Source of the DNA: Durusdinium trenchii
Lineage: Eukaryota > Sar > Dinophyceae > Suessiales > Symbiodiniaceae
Assembly (NCBI GenBank): GCA_963970005.1
Contig: CAXAMN010004002.1
Span: 634,186 to 698,185 of the forward strand
Reading direction: 5' to 3'
Length of the DNA stretch: 64,000 nucleotides
Below the pieces are notes generated by a model. The model saw only the letters and a list, made by a program, of their open reading frames with translations. It did not search any database and was not told the DNA's origin. Position 1 is the stretch's first letter. Each line of letters begins with the position of its first letter. Shown here one piece after another: positions 12,000 to 25,848 of this stretch. A program made the position numbers and the translations under genes.

Positions 12000-14900
12000 C
12001 ACCCACTTGATATACTAATGCTCTTGAGCTAGGGTCCTTCATGGCCTTGAAAGGGCCCTTCATCACAGATTGGTCGTTACTATGGTCAGATGTAAGCTCC
12101 CCCCCCAAAAAAGCCAAAACATATTTTAAAGATAGTGGACTTGGGGGGTGGTTTGAGTTAGTCCCTTAGTAAGCCTTAGTCAGTTCCTTTCCGAACTTTC
12201 TCGGCCGGCTTCGTTGTGGTCCTTGTTGCGAGGCTTCGACTTCCGCTTCAGCGCCCTGCAGCGGGACTTCGCGGGAAAAGCCGAGCCCTGGGAGGAGCCC
12301 AAGCCCTTGCGCTGAGGCTGGGGGCACGGCGCACGGCGTCGGAGTCGAGCTCGGCCAGCCACGACGTCGGCGCGGACGGTGTTTGGGTCATGCAAATTCA
12401 GGACCATGCTGTTTGGGCGTGGCTGGCTGGAGCCCTCGAATTGCGGAGTGGTCCAGGTATGACACTCCTAAAAGGATGGTCCAGGTATGAAGTATTGTCG
12501 GTGGCGCCGATGGGGGAAAAGCGCGCTGAGATCCCGACCCACTGAGCTGAGGACTTGTTGAGACGACCGAGGGCCCAAGGGGCCCCGGTTTGGCTCGGTG
12601 CCAAGCATTTTGATGTGCAAAACGGTGCAACATAGAGAAGCTAGTGACATGCTGAACGAAGGTCCACCGGACATGTTCTTAGATTTCCAAGTTCGAGACA
12701 AAACCACAATGGATGAACATGTCTTGAAATAAGAAGGTTTTCCTTATGTATGCAAACCGTATCCTTGGAGCAGTCGTGTAGTTGGCTGCAGTTGTGGATG
12801 CCCAGTTAGAGTAGGGGACACGAGAGCCTCAAAACAGCCAAACAATAAGCAGTCTGACTAGATCGTTCCGTTACCGACATCGTAATCGCTCTTGATCCAG
12901 GCGATTTGAAGACCAAGTCGTTCCATTCCACACCTCTACAACAGAGGCGCAGTTGCTATGAGCAAGAAAGCTTTCTGAAGTGGCTTCTCCTGTCAGTTAT
13001 TCATCAAAGCCCGCAACCCTAGCGAACAGAATGGTACAATCACTTACCGTCATGACCTTAGAACTTTGGGTGTTTTAGTTTCTCACAACTCACTCTATAT
13101 GGTCCTGTGATCTTGGGGCTAACGTCCACTCGGAGAGATGAGGATGAAGAAAAAACCGAACGTGACCAATCGCATTATTTGGTTCACTGCTGCGTATGCT
13201 TTGTCATGGAACCACGTGCTCGTTCCTCCTCAACTGCATTTTATCACAGGGAATCGTTTGGGACTTGTATATGTGGGTTGGGACCCCAATTATGCGAATT
13301 ATGGACCTTGTCTCAAGTCACAGTGTTGATTTGGACGCCTTTGAGATCTGAAGGCATGCTTGGCAGCAGGTCACTTCAAGGATACACTACCCACGGCTCT
13401 TTAAACGAAATTGAGCCACCACGGTCTGACGGGATTCCACCGGTCTGACGACGTTGATGCCGACGAAGCGACGACGGCGCGAAAACACCGGCTTTGAGCG
13501 CCGCGAGGGCAGAGTCAGGCGGATGGGGCCTCAGGGCAGAGTCAGTTTGAGGCTGAAGATTCTGGACTCTGGACTGCTTATTATACATTTGTGTGAATGT
13601 AAATCCTATAAGACTGCACACACACACACATATACTGTATATATATATATTTTTGTAATATAGGTCCCTTGGAGCTTGTTGCAGCTTCAATCCGTGACCA
13701 TTTGTGACACTTCCATCTCATCAAACGTGTCAGCCGCACCCAGTGCCTCTACGACCAAACCTGCTTCGACAGAGCTGCCCGCCTGCAGACGTCCTGCCTG
13801 GCGCGGGGATGTCCTTCCTCGATGTCCTTCCCATCAAGGGGTCGACAAGAGCTGCTCATTTACCCCGTTTCAACCATCCCAATGTAGGCAAATAACTATA
13901 TATTTTTTGGTGGGCTTAATCCGAGAGGTGGTATTTCTATTCGTGCTGTATTTGTTGGGGCTCTTGAATGCTCACCGTCACAGCCCCTTACTGGACTTTC
14001 CCAATAGATTCATGTGTTGGTTTGCTTGAGTACATTGGCTGAACGCTTGTCCTCCCGCACGCTGGCGCGAGGAGTTTGTTGGGCGCGAATTTGCTTCTGC
14101 AGTGCTTCCTCTTCATCTTCTTGGCGAAAGGTGCAGCAACGTGCGGCCTCGGACACCTGCAGGGTGAGACTCGTCCGTCACGCCATTTTGGGCGGACGAG
14201 ATGGTCTTCGGACATCCTCCAAAGACGGAGAAAAGCGTTTGGTTGGAGAAGATCAGTCAGATCGATCTGATCTGACCGCGTGCACTTTTAGCATGATCCC
14301 ACCCACCTTTCGGGGTTGATGCAAGTCTACTAAACCACATATATGTTACATTATATAGTTACCAGCACCACCCAAAGGTGGTTTACAGAATCCCCTGAAG
14401 ATGTATTTTTCATCCAATAACCACCCTTTGGGTGGTGCTGGCATGTAAAATTAAGCGACTGGCGACCATCATGCTCAGGGCGAGATGCGTGGAAGGGCGT
14501 GGTCACGAGGTACCAAGAGGGCCCCCGTGGATGGTAAGTGGCAGCAACTACAGTAACTACATTCTATTTTTTATAGATCGACACAGAGCCAGTTGTAGGC
14601 CCGTGGACATGGGAGATAATATGATGCATCAATTTCCCAACCCAGAGCCAGGGCATATAGATAGCCTTTTACCATTGGTTGGTTGATTAATGGAGGGGAC
14701 ACCCCCGAATGAACAACTATACCAAATTGACCCTTCTATTGTTTCCGAAAGAATCATCACTGGCGCTTTTTAAAGGAAGGTCACTTGACTGGGGCCTTTC
14801 TTTTTTAATCAGCGGTGCCTCAAAAGTCGGCTCAGCACCAGCACCCCGAGAGTCCAGTCATGACTCGCTTTACCCCGAACTGGTAGTGGTGGATTATGAC

Positions 14901-17900
14901 TACCAGGTGGAGTAACATTAGTCATTCGAAGTTCTGGGGCACGTCAGGCCTATTTGTTCTACTATATTAGGCTATATTCATCATTTATTCGTAAATCCAT
15001 ATGCTGCACACCCGAACACGACACCTTCCTCACCAAGCACAGGCGCTTCGCCCAGACTGGAATTTGGACGGCACTTGCTGGCAATCCTGCACTCCTTCAT
15101 GCGGCTGGGTGTCATTTTCACTGATGCTTGGCACAAAAGCACCACAGCCAAGCACCATCTCCTTCAGGCCCCAGAACGGGTGGCGTTCTAGAGAGACCAG
15201 GGGGTATGGCGGTGCTTCCAGAGTGGTGGAGCACCAGATAGATCGGATGAAGTCAGGCATAGCAACCTACAGATGAAGCAGATGAAGCCTCAAGCTGACT
15301 CAAGCTACCCTTAATATGAAGATGAAGCGCCTCAACATGCTTACACTCCGACGAACACATTACATGGAAGTTTTTTTTTTTTTCGTAAAGGAAACGTAGT
15401 CTTCTAAGGGACCATGCCATCCACTTCCATGTTTTGAAAGCCTGACGATGAAGCCCTCAAGATGTATGACGCCCTCGACCCCAACTGCTTCGCCACCACC
15501 GCGGGCCCTTTGGATGGATGGACATGGCAGCGGGCCTTTCTCCGAGCGTTCGCATGGAAGTGGAGCTCACCCCCGCGGCCATGTAGAGAAAGATGGTCTT
15601 CCTTCGGGCCATGCCATCCTTCGGGGCCATGATCTTATCATGTTAGTTCCAGGGAGTGTAGCTGAGGTCCTGTTCTTGGTTTTTGCCAGCTTCACCTCTG
15701 CATATTTAGTGATGGGCTCGCGCTTGCCCTTGCGCGCGTTGATCGAGAAGGCGGGATGTCATAGAGTGCTGCGGCGCACTAAAAATTCTGGGGCCGGGGC
15801 TCTTTGAGCTTCTGGGAGATTGGAGGTGAGGGAAGTTTTGCGAAAGAAGAAGCGAAGATGTGTTCAAGCTGATTTAGTGAAGCAGACCTGCACCAGTAAA
15901 ACTGGACTCTACAAACCCATGGTTCAGGGGGCCATGAATGTTAGCCGACCTGCAGCTGGAACTAAAGCAATATCAATGCCGAGCACACCCCGGACGTGAC
16001 ATCTGGGAGTCATTGGACGTGATATGTTGGAGTCATTCAAAATCTGACGTGACACGTTGGAGCCGAGCGGGACCACTTTCGGGGACAGACCATCCCCGAT
16101 GTCTTTTGCGACCTTTTAGGGGACCGCGCCATGTGCGACCACCGTCGACCGTCGCGGTCTGGCGGTTGGATGCCGTCACGATGCGGAGAAGTCCTCCACG
16201 ATGCGGAGGAACCTTGGGCGAGTCACTCCGGGGATTGGATCCGGAAATCTCGAGGGGTGTCTCACTTCCCTTCCTACTTCCTACCCTCCTCCCTCGCCGT
16301 CCGCTCTTCGCTGGGCGAGGTCTACCGGGGCCTCTTCCTGGCCGACGGGGAAGGCTTGGACGTGATGGAGGGCGAAGACCACCGTGGAGAATTACAGCCG
16401 CCCCTCGGACCGAGTCAGTGGGGGGAACCATCACCCCCAGCGAACTCGGGCGAGTCCGAGAAAGGACCAGGGGCGTGGGGGAGAGCAGACTTCGTGACGT
16501 GTTTTGTTTTTCCTCGACCAAGCCTCAAGGGCTCAGATATGGGTCGATGATGGGTCCATGGTCTTTTGGAATCTTTTAGATGGGGTCCGTTCATGGACAT
16601 TTGTGCCAATTGCTCTCCATCCACATCCATCCACTGCCTGAAGCATCCTGAAACCGAACTCCGAGCTTGGCTTAGCTGCTTAGCTTATTTCGAGCCCTCT
16701 CAAGAAGTGGCTGCCAGCCAGAGAAGCTAGCCTGTTAAGCACATGCAGCAACGATCTAACCCTGGTTTTGCTTCGGGTGATTTGATTGTCCCTGCGGGAT
16801 TCAAATCCCCCTTCCAGAAAAGAAGGGCCAGTGCCTTAAGCAAAAGTAATACAGTGTTTGTAGTTGATCAATTGTGTCCACAAAAGTTTGAACCCCAGAT
16901 GTTATGGACTCTGAGTTTTCTTTTTCCAGACCCGTTGGACTTCCACACCCGAGCACTCCCGGACGCTTTAGACATTGGGAGTTGATAACTGATAGCAGAG
17001 ATGGTCACTCAATCAGGCACCTTGGAACATCGCCGCTATGAAAAGCCAGATTCAGCCCTGTCGAGTCGCTCCTCTCATGTTTTTGCTTTTTTGCTTTTCT
17101 CTCTTCGAGGAGTTACACTTCTGGCGAATGCGCCAAGTTGCCAAGGAACAACTTGGACACCTATCTCACACTTCTCTCCACCTTCATTGTGACGATTTGC
17201 TTACTGAACGTGTCCATCGCTGCATCTTGGGCCGCAACAAGCCGAAAAAGCGAACAGTGATCGCATTCTCGAGCGTTTCGACCAGGGTGACACTTCGCAG
17301 ACCGCACATTTAATGTGCTCCAGCTGTGAATCGTTTCATGCGGAGAGGTTTCGTGCATTTTCGTGCACTGGTCACTGACAATTGATCGTCCAAAACGTGT
17401 GCCCATGTTTGGCAAAAGCCTGGACGTAAGGACCACTCAACTGGTTTGGAACAACGCTCAATCAATGGGATGGGTCAAATCCCGGATCCCCATACCGGGG
17501 TAGTTTGACCTCCTTCCTCCATTCTGTTCAGTTTCGGTCAAGCAAGGTACCCCGGTTTTGACCACACGCATGGCATAAATGGCACTCGTATTTCTTGTTG
17601 ACTTGTTACGCAGAACCTCCGTCCGATGGGACAAGACAATGTTTGATGAGTCACATGGAAGGTGTACCATGGTGTCACCAATCTCCCGTTGCCATGGCCG
17701 AATGTCCACAAGTCCATACTACTCAGTTAGCTACTCAGTTACATAGGTAGTTTATTGATGTTTATTGTCCCTAGCGGCCCTAGCGCTCCAAGTACGGTAC
17801 TTGGACCCTCCAAACCCACCCAAACACCTTCTTAGAAGGTACGACAGCCTCCAAACCTGTCGTGATTTGCCTTTAAGACCGGTCGCTCGTAGCACGTGTC

Positions 17901-19038
17901 CTTCTCTTTGGGAGCCTTCCCGGCTCAGTTTTGCTCGCCGGACTGGGGCACGACCCGGGCGGCTCGCTGGGTTTCGACCAAGACGAGAGCAGGAGAGCGG
18001 TGACGTGATGTCCGTGCAAAGGTCCATATTAGGTCAACATATGAATGTCAAAATATTCATTCAACACTATATAAATCTAGATGCATCACAGGTCTTCATC
18101 AGATTTCCTCTTGGTGAACAAGAAGCACGATCAGGTCTTCACCATGGAGTATGAAGCTGCCATCAAAGAGTCATGGCTCCACTTCTGGCGCTGGCGAGCA
18201 CGTCTTTGTACCGAGGTGCGCCGTCCTACGACGCCGGTGACCGGGCGTCGTGTGTGTCGCAGGCCTCTGCCGGACCCGACCCCTCAGATGGAAGGACGCA
18301 GAGGCTCTTGGTTCGAGGATGTCATGGTCGAAACCAGGGGAACGGTTCCACTTCTGCGATGTCTTGCAGGGAGTCGTAGACATCATAGACCTGGACCATC
18401 CACGCGTGTCCTGGCTGGAGACCCCATAAGTAAGTAGTCCAGCCAGGACACGAGAGGATGGTCCTACATTTGGCGCACCTGGTTGAACCATGTTGAACCT
18501 CCTCGATGCTTGGTAAGTCACAAGCCCAGCACCTCAGAATAATTCTCAATTCTCGTGTTGTGACATTGAAAAATACATAAACATACGTTTACACCCGGGA
18601 AGAAGTCCACATGGAAAACCACTAAATTGTAGAGGGAAAGGTCAATTTTCAGGTTCCATGTTAATCTTCCCAGGTGTAGACTCATGTAGACTCTTTATTC
18701 TGGATTGGCATTGATAAAATCAATCAGTCGTAAAGCCCCCATTTGGATTGTACAACCTCTTTACACGGGTGTTTGATTAATCAAACGTCTACATTCAAGC
18801 CAATTGCGCTGTCGACGGACCTGAAGCCGGGGCTGGACGGACGACCGAGGTGTGCGAGAATCCCTTAAAGCATGTGAAAGCGACCATGTGCAAGCAAGGT
18901 GTTCACATCTCATGCAGGCAATTCCCATCAATTCCCAATCCCCCCAAAAAATACAAGATATGAGACTTGGCTGGACTTGTGTCTGCAATGTTCTGAACAG
19001 GCCGTTGGTGCTGTTCATGCCCCGTTTCACACGGTGAG
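12000..19038. other. Long tract without a defensible gene
   Basis: Exon-like GC-rich islands occur near 12190-12400, 13480-13560, 14040-14180, 16130-16480 and 18140-18300. In each, several frames on both strands stay open and no motif decides between them. A CA/TA microsatellite lies at 13615-13650 and a 19-nt palindrome (TCCAAGTACGGTACTTGGA) near 17787. The rest appears intergenic or intronic. Confidence 0.45.
14362..14441. mobile_element. Short inverted-repeat element (MITE-like), CCAGCACCACCC ends
   Basis: The left end CCAGCACCACCCAAAGGTGG is mirrored by a right end ending in TTTGGGTGGTGCTGG about 80 bp away. The arms pair for more than 20 bases, so the element could fold as one hairpin. 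TA precedes the left end. The ends resemble the CCAGGACCC family at 20221. Confidence 0.65.
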
Positions 19039-19254
19039 GTGCTGCTGTGCCCTCGCTGGCCGTGGAAATTCGAAAGCAAGAACTCCCTCTGTGTGGAGCG
19101 TCGCTTCGTGGCCAAGTACCTGGAGTGGGCGGTCGCCAGGCGGCGTCGAGTCGTTCGTTGGGAGGTTGCGCACACGCGAGCCAATATTGTGTGGCAGGGC
19201 GCTGTGGATTCTTCTGGTGCTGGTGATGGGGCCGGGGAGGTGTGGTTTCAATAG
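19039..19254 (+). CDS. Candidate exon ending in a stop, Arg-rich
   Basis: About 70 codons are open to TAG at 19252-19254, with a coding-like stretch (SLCVERRFVAKYLEWAVARR, followed by Arg/Val-rich residues). An antisense ORF overlaps. The segment is GC-richer than its surroundings. No family is recognised and the 5' boundary is uncertain. Confidence 0.3.
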   Translation: MLLCPRWPWKFESKNSLCVERRFVAKYLEWAVARRRRVVRWEVAHTRANIVWQGAVDSSGAGDGAGEVWFQ

Positions 19255-19600
19255 TAGGTTTCAAGAATTTCAAGATAAAGATAGCCCACGATACTGTATA
19301 TATATATATACGGCTATAAATATTGTGCAACCTTGTGGGCAAGTCTTTTGGAGGCCAACAGGCTCTTTGAGGGTCTCTTCTTCATACCGACACATGGTTT
19401 TTCAAGTGAAACTGCTTTTGAAGAACTTTGATCGGAGCCTGCTTACCAATCATTGTCGCTTTTCTCACTATTTATGCACTTCGCCGTGCAGGCTTAAAGA
19501 TGATTTGCTGCCAAGCATCTACAACAGCAGGTTCTGTCAGAGGACGGGCCCTGATTCAGAAAGATCTTCATGGCTGTATCATGTTTGCTGAATGTTTATT

Positions 19601-19699
19601 CCCTAGGGCCCTAGGGCTCCAACTACCTGCGGAGAAGATGGTTATGATGGGTTTGGGGGGGCTAACTACCTTCTGAGGGTATGGGCCAGGAGCCCTAAG
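19601..19699. mobile_element. MITE-like element, CCCTAGGG family
   Basis: The left end CCCTAGGGCCCTAGGGCTCC is matched at the right by an inverted GGAGCCCTAAGG. The inner arms carry CTACCT and an inverted AGGTAG-like sequence. Relatives lie at 33498-33603 and, partially, at 17766-17850. Confidence 0.5.
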
Positions 19700-20220
19700 G
19701 ATTTTTGTGTCTCGGATCGTCTTGGTGGGCTCGCAGAGGTTAGACACCAAACAGGGAATCACCGCTTCTGTGAAGATGTATTTTTCGATCAGTTAGGTGG
19801 GGTAGTCCTGTACTTGCGCATTCTTTGCGCCATAGTCATTAGGTTCTCCCTGTGCGATGGTTCTGTTTGCGATGCATGAATCTCACGTATCCACACCACA
19901 GGTCTCAGTTTTGCGCGTCCAGGCGCAAGCTGCGTGTCTAAAATCAACTAGGGCTCCAAGTGCCTCAGAATTGGAGCCTCCACACCTACCCCGAACGCCT
20001 CCAAACCGGGACTTTGTTTGGTTGCTGGCTTGCTTGCTTGGCGTCAAGGACCTTCAACCTCTTCGGGTACCGGATTTCCTGGGAGCCGTTGCTGCCACAA
20101 GCACCCCGGCTGATCAGGTCGAACATCAGGCCCCTGCCTCGGCAAGAGGCCACAGCTCTGGTGGTCCCCAAAGAGTATTCGTGGCACGGTTTTCCAATAC
20201 AGTTTTCTAGTGAGGATCTA

Positions 20221-20319
20221 TACCAGGACCCGACACCGTGGGGTGTCTATTTATAGCCATTTATAGCCCCTCAGCTGTTAAGGAGTGTCCATTAACCACC
20301 CCGACTGGGGGTCCTGGTA
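20221..20319. mobile_element. MITE-like element, TA-CCAGGACCC family
   Basis: It begins TACCAGGACCC and ends GGGTCCTGGTA, a perfect 11-bp inverted repeat that includes TA at both ends, compatible with a TA target duplication. The interior word GTGTCCATTAA and the sequence around it recur in the copy at 34600-34670, which marks the two as one family. The CCAGGACCCTCC beginning at 27901 looks like a further partial copy next to a TA microsatellite. Confidence 0.68.
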
Positions 20320-21664
20320 CTTTTCGATCTTTTTGGTGGCCGTTTTTAGTGCCATTGTTAGACTGTACAGCTCATTGTGGCATGATCCCTGGCCCGTGGT
20401 TGAGGCCACGGAGGAGGAGAAGGATGATGACGCCGAATCCCGGATGGTTTCACGTGTGCAGGGATGGTCAATTGGGGTAGCAGTGGATGGTGGCCAGACG
20501 CGAGCTCAAAAAATCAGGGGAACGCAGCGGAACGCTGCACAAGAGATTGTTTGAGGGAACCTCGCAAAATTTTCACCGGACTCTGAAACAAAGTCTGAGT
20601 CATACATTACATGCATATCATCTAATATATCATATGCGTATCATGTATATTGGTTCACTTTATTTCACTTCTGCATCTTCCTGTGGTACATCAACTCCGG
20701 TTTGGAGACATCGTCATCCCACTCACCCATGCAACTTGAGCACGAAAATAGGACGCACGCAGTGTGCGGCGTTTGGACGTCCTGAACATGTATCATACAC
20801 CCTCAACAGGTCACCACCTGCGATTTTGAAGTCTGCAAAAGGCACCATTTCGGAGACCTGTTGGAGCGTCCTGGTACATTTGTCTCTATATGAATGTGTA
20901 TATGTTATGGGACATCCCCTCCATGATTTTCTTGCTCAGAGCGCTCTTCTAAGGAGTATGTCCGCTTAGTGGGGTGGATCACCGTTGCATCAGTGACCTT
21001 GCTCGGCATCGTGCATCTTGGTTGAAGCGCTCCACGGTACCGAAGATGGGTCTTCATGGCTGTGAGTCGAAAGCGTCCCCACCAAACTATGGTAGGTTGA
21101 CACCCTGAAAGAGGAATCTGATCAACCAGGGTGCCACAGGACCTGAAAGCAGCCTGTTCCGGATGACACTCCCTTTTCGGGGATTTGACGGATCATTTTG
21201 ACGAATTGGATTGGAGAATATTGAAGAGCACATGTTCACATGGATTCTTAAACTGGTTTGTTTCAAAAAATCAACCTTCTCCGGTTTGCAGTCGTCATAG
21301 ATGAAATGAGAAAGCCAAATAACATCACCCGTTGAACGATACGAGCTGAAGACATTATAAGTACTAGAATAGCTAGACTGCCAGCATCAGCCAGCTTCGG
21401 CAGTGACTGCCCAAAAAGCCGCTAGAGCGCCAGATGGCGCCAGGCTCATTTGGCTACCCTTCGTCCACGGGGTCTTCAGCGGCCTTCTGCTCGGGCTGGG
21501 CCTCACCATTTTGAAGTCCCTCTGTGCGCGGGGACCCTACGGCCCCTTGGATCGCACGGAGAAAAAGGACTGAGATTTCCAGGCCAAAACCCAGGTTCAC
21601 CATCTGGACATGGGACTGCCATAGGTTTGAGTTAAGTTCCCTGTTGAACATCAGCATTGACTAC

Positions 21665-21779
21665 CCCAAACACGACCTGTTTGGGAGTGCCATAGGACTG
21701 CCGAGAAAAGGCCAGGGGTGCTGAAAGGGGGGTCAATGGGGCGGCATATTATGTGGCAGTCCCATTCGTCGTGTTTGGG
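21665..21779. mobile_element. MITE-like element, CCCARACACGAC family, copy 1
   Basis: Ends are CCCAAACACGAC and GTCGTGTTTGGG, a perfect 12-bp inverted repeat. The interior carries GGACTGCC and GGCAGTCCCATT. It matches the reverse complement of copy 2 along most of its length. The 40 bp just upstream (21626-21665) recur upstream of the related element at 25849. Confidence 0.75.
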
Positions 21780-22167
21780 AAAGTGACAAGTTACAGAACC
21801 GGAAGGCTTGGGACAGCATTCAGGGTGCTGATTCACGTCTGAAACCGTTTTCTGGGGAAGTTTGATTCACCACCCGCTCTTTGTTTGGCCGCTTTGCAAG
21901 GAGTCAACGGCAAATCGCCTGACTGATGGCAGCAACCTTTCCTTCAGAACAATTGGTCGAATTGGTTGTTTGCAATGTTTGCAAATGAATATTGAAAGCA
22001 TGGCACAGCAATTGGCTTCGGCATTCATTCAAGACCACCGTTGACCGCACGTTGTACGGTACGTGCTCTTGGCCACTACTGAACCTGAGACGGCGCTGTC
22101 GAAACGTCGAAACGTGCACGTTGCGTGCACGTTGATCACCCCTTAAGGCAACTCGACGTCTCTTCAG

Positions 22168-22251
22168 GATCCGGACGGCGACTCCGATGAGGAGGAGGTG
22201 CACGCGACTGTGGGGGGCGAGCTGAGCATGTGCGAGCGAATTCTTCGATAG
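22168..22251 (+). CDS. Candidate terminal exon with acidic cluster
   Basis: It opens after TCTTCAG and reads 27 codons to TAG at 22249-22251. The peptide begins DPDGDSDEEEVHATVGGELS and is strongly acidic. A clean acceptor plus an unusually acidic composition support a real exon; no family is recognised. Confidence 0.35.
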   Translation, partial: DPDGDSDEEEVHATVGGELSMCERILR

Positions 22252-24868
22252 TGGACCGTGGCACGGTTGCCAACACATTTTTCAGCATGGAGATCTACGA
22301 ACTTCATCAAACTTCTATCTGTTTGGGTTTGGGTTATATGATATATATATATATACATATCTTGGAAGGCCTCCAGGCTTGTTGGGCCTTTTTTGGCCTC
22401 CAGTGGTGATTTTGGTCAGCTCGAGTGGTGGCCTGCCGTTTGTGCTGGCGTGGTTCATCACTTGATTCCACTCGGATTCGTTCTGACTGGGCTTGTTGAC
22501 GTCTTTCCAGCCTTTTTATTCAGTCACCTCCTTAGTCCAGCTGAACATTCGTTCTCCCTTAGTTCGACACTCGTCCTCCCAAGCACCATATGGTAACCAC
22601 CTCCGTTGACCTGGCCGAGTTCAAGAACAACGGCGGCATTTGTAGTCGCATGTAGGGGCATCGCATGCATGCAAGGAGGAGCAGAAACGCGGTGCAGAAC
22701 GGCCTCATTTCCTTTGGATTTGCCACTTGGTCGGTGATTTCTCTGTTCGTGGCTCCCTCTCGGCATCGAGTTGAGGACGGAGCTCGGCTTGGAACGAATC
22801 CGTAGGGCCGTAGGGCTCGGATCTTGATCCGATGCATCCAGTTCATCTCCAAATGAGGCCTGCATGGCGCCTTCCTATAGTTGTTGTCTCTCATATGCAT
22901 CGCTTTGTCATACTTTTCCACCAGTTTCCTACATGCAAGCCCCCCCCAATATGGCCTTTTTCATGCCTTTTCCATCCTTTTCGTATCAAAACAGGAGTCA
23001 ACAATGAATTCTATAGGTATCGCTTTCTATAGTTTCGATGTTTGCTGTTTTTCTACCAGTCTTCTGTGGGAAGTGCCCCGGGGCACTCATGACCAATTAG
23101 GGCAGGCCATGGCAGTGATATTCACTTTAAAAGGAACAAAGTTGTGCTTCATGGCATGAATGTAATGTCTTTTTTTAGTTCAGTTGTTTATGTTCTTTGT
23201 GACCCCGGGGGCATGATGAATTTCTTCGGATCAGTTCAACATCCCCGTTCCGATCTGGCATCACTTCCGGCGGACGGGTTCTGTGGGAGGGGGTTCCAAC
23301 GCCACATGGCGGGCGACTCTGCGCAGCCATCGAAAGCATTCACTTCGAACCCGACTCGTTCGACCAGTTCCGGGCGACTCTGCGCAGCTGGCCGACTCTT
23401 TTTTCGAGGTTACAGGGCCGATTATGATGCCAATGTCACTCGGACTTCAGTCACCGGGGTGGGAAGGCAAGGAGTCACCCAGCGGCTGGCACGGTAAGTA
23501 CCGACGACGCTGAGGCAGCTTGGCCCCTGAAAAGCCTCCCCAAAAAAGCTTACTCAGCTGAGGCTAAACCCAGATCTAGCCTTTTGGTCCAACTGCTCAG
23601 CAATGAGAATCGCATAGGTCATAGCACTAGTTTGGAAACATGGCACTTCACAACATGGGCAACCCCCCACCAATCCCTTGTGTTGGATGTTCCTGTACCC
23701 CCTTTAAGCTTTCGTGGTTGTTCGGGCTTGGCAGATCTCCCTGCCAAAAAACAGACTGCTAAAATGGACAACCTGCTAAAACTTCTTTTTGAGGAACATT
23801 GTCTTTTGGGGGCGGATGGGGCGAGGATGTTCGTGATGTTCAAAAGAAAATTGGTTCCTCTATGTTCCCCTAGTAGAATCCAAGGTTTTCGCCAATCGAT
23901 TCGGCGCCTCCGCTCTCGATTCGGTTGCTTTGCGATGGAAAGGTCTTCATGAACAAAGAGGTCCACAAGGAACACCTCGACCAGCTGGAGACACTTAGAG
24001 GTGAAATTGAAGAGGCGACATGGTTGGCTCTAAGAAACGGGCAGTTTTTCCTTCGATGTTTTTCCTATTTGGTGGGTCATATGAGTCCTAGGAGTCATGA
24101 GCAAAAGGGAGCAATGCGGCAAAAACACGCTAAAACAGCAGAATGTTGCGGCACCTTGGGCTGAAGCTTTCTATTTCTATTTGACCCGTACCGTTTTGAG
24201 AAAAAATACATCACTGTTTGAAGTGCTTTGGATTGTGGGCTCAAAATGAGCTGTCCTGACTGGCCCGAAAGATGTCAGTCGCGAAGCGAAAGCATGCAAA
24301 AGCTTTATCATGTTGGTGGAGGGACGGGTGGTGGCTCGAAGTGTGGCATTGTTTAATTACAAGTTGGGGTGATGTTAAAGGGTTTGCTTGAATTAAACTA
24401 CTGACGTCTTGCACAAAAGACATGGGGCATGGGTCAACAAGCTTCTGATTCTGCCCTAGTCATGTATATAGGCGCTTTCGCACTAGCTATAAAGTACCAA
24501 CCCCAAACTACCCAAATGCTGGTGTACAATGGCTCGGGGTGTCCCGGTACCTGGATCTACTCTCATAACCAATACAACTTGATCACCAGAAATACCCGAC
24601 AATATCAGTGGAAGCCAAACTCTACAACTTAGGCATCAAGCATCATAAGACCTCATCAATGCATGGTGAGGTCACAATCTTCAGCACATTTCAGCGGTGG
24701 TCCCTTCATTGAGGGACGGTGATTTTCACAGGTCTCAGAAGGGGACAACACAGATCTCCTCGCGGTGTGGGCGGTCTCCTTCAGTGTCTCCGTCTCATGG
24801 GGTTCACGATGAAACTCACTCCCTGCAAGACAATGTTTCACTTCGATGTGGGGCTGCAGGTTCTCCAG

Positions 24869-24983
24869 CCCAGACACGACTAATGGGACTGATATAATAT
24901 ATGCCGCCTCAGACAGACCCCTCTGGCACCACCCCTTGCCTTTTCTCGGCCGTCCTGGCACTCCCAAACAGGTCGTGTCTGGG
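24869..24983. mobile_element. MITE-like element, CCCARACACGAC family, copy 2
   Basis: Ends are CCCAGACACGAC and GTCGTGTCTGGG, a perfect 12-bp inverted repeat (13 if the outer G/C is counted). Length is nearly the same as copy 1 and the interior aligns to it in reverse orientation (GCCGAGAAAAGGC against GCCTTTTCTCGGC). It is followed by a GGGCCCT tandem run. Confidence 0.78.
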
Positions 24984-25447
24984 CCCTGGGCCCTGGGCCC
25001 TGAAACACCCAAACGGGCCCTCGTTCTTCGCTCGTTCTTCCTCGTTCTTCGCTACCGAACTTTGAGGACCAAAGTGAACCGCTTGGCGCATTCGCTCGAC
25101 ACCTATGGCCGTGAGGCGAGAGGGTGGCCGTGAGGCGAAACATGGACAAGACGAGTCTGTGGTCTTCACGAAGATCACGTGGTGATGGCAATGATTGAGT
25201 CATGGAGTTATTGATTGAACATTGGACATACAGTAGCACACAAGTAGAACTATTGAGCATTAACCACTATTGAACGAGTGACGAGGGGCCCCGCTTGTCC
25301 TCCCTGCAACAATTATGGAAGCTGACCAGGACACCCTTAGAGGAAAATGACCTTCTAGGGGGCAAACGGTTTCAGTTACTGTCCAACTTTTGAACTTTTG
25401 ATTCTTTCAGGAGGTGTACTGATCCGCAGTGCTTCTCATCATTCCAG

Positions 25448-25538
25448 GTCACCGGTATTTCGGAGACCCTCAGCAAGCTGGCGGAGACCGTGCAACGCAT
25501 GGATGCCAAGTTGGCCCCTCGAGAAGCACCTTGGACCG
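25448..25538 (+). CDS. Well-bounded candidate internal exon, coiled-coil-like
   Basis: It is flanked by ATTCCAG on the left and GTGAGTG on the right, both good splice signals, and is open for 30 codons starting GTC ACC GGT. The peptide (VTGISETLSKLAETVQRMDA and on) has a heptad-like spacing of Leu, Val and Met, suggesting a coiled-coil helix. Only one frame is coding-like. No other exon of the same gene can be tied to it. Function unknown. Confidence 0.5.
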
Positions 25539-25848
25539 GTGAGTGCCGCTCCGGGTCAGTGGGGTTGCACATGCAGCATCACTCTGACCATGGTTGGATG
25601 AAGAGACATAGAGGATGAACAAGAGATAACAAGAGTCATAATATGGCGCACATTTTGACTCAGCAAGAGTCATGTGAGTCATATGTCAACATGGTGGAGC
25701 AATCATGGAGATTCACCATATTTACCTGTTTGGGAGATTCGCCGTCGCCAGGGGCAGGGGCAGTTCGGTCTGGGCTGTCACTCGTGTGCAGCTGCAAGTT
25801 GATCACCTTTTTGAGTTAAGTTCCCTGTTGAACATCAGCATTCACTAC

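Noticed and set aside
16735..16815. tRNA-like T-arm (GGGATTCAAATCCC)
   Set aside because: No acceptor stem or anticodon arm can be folded around it; a lone hairpin is insufficient.
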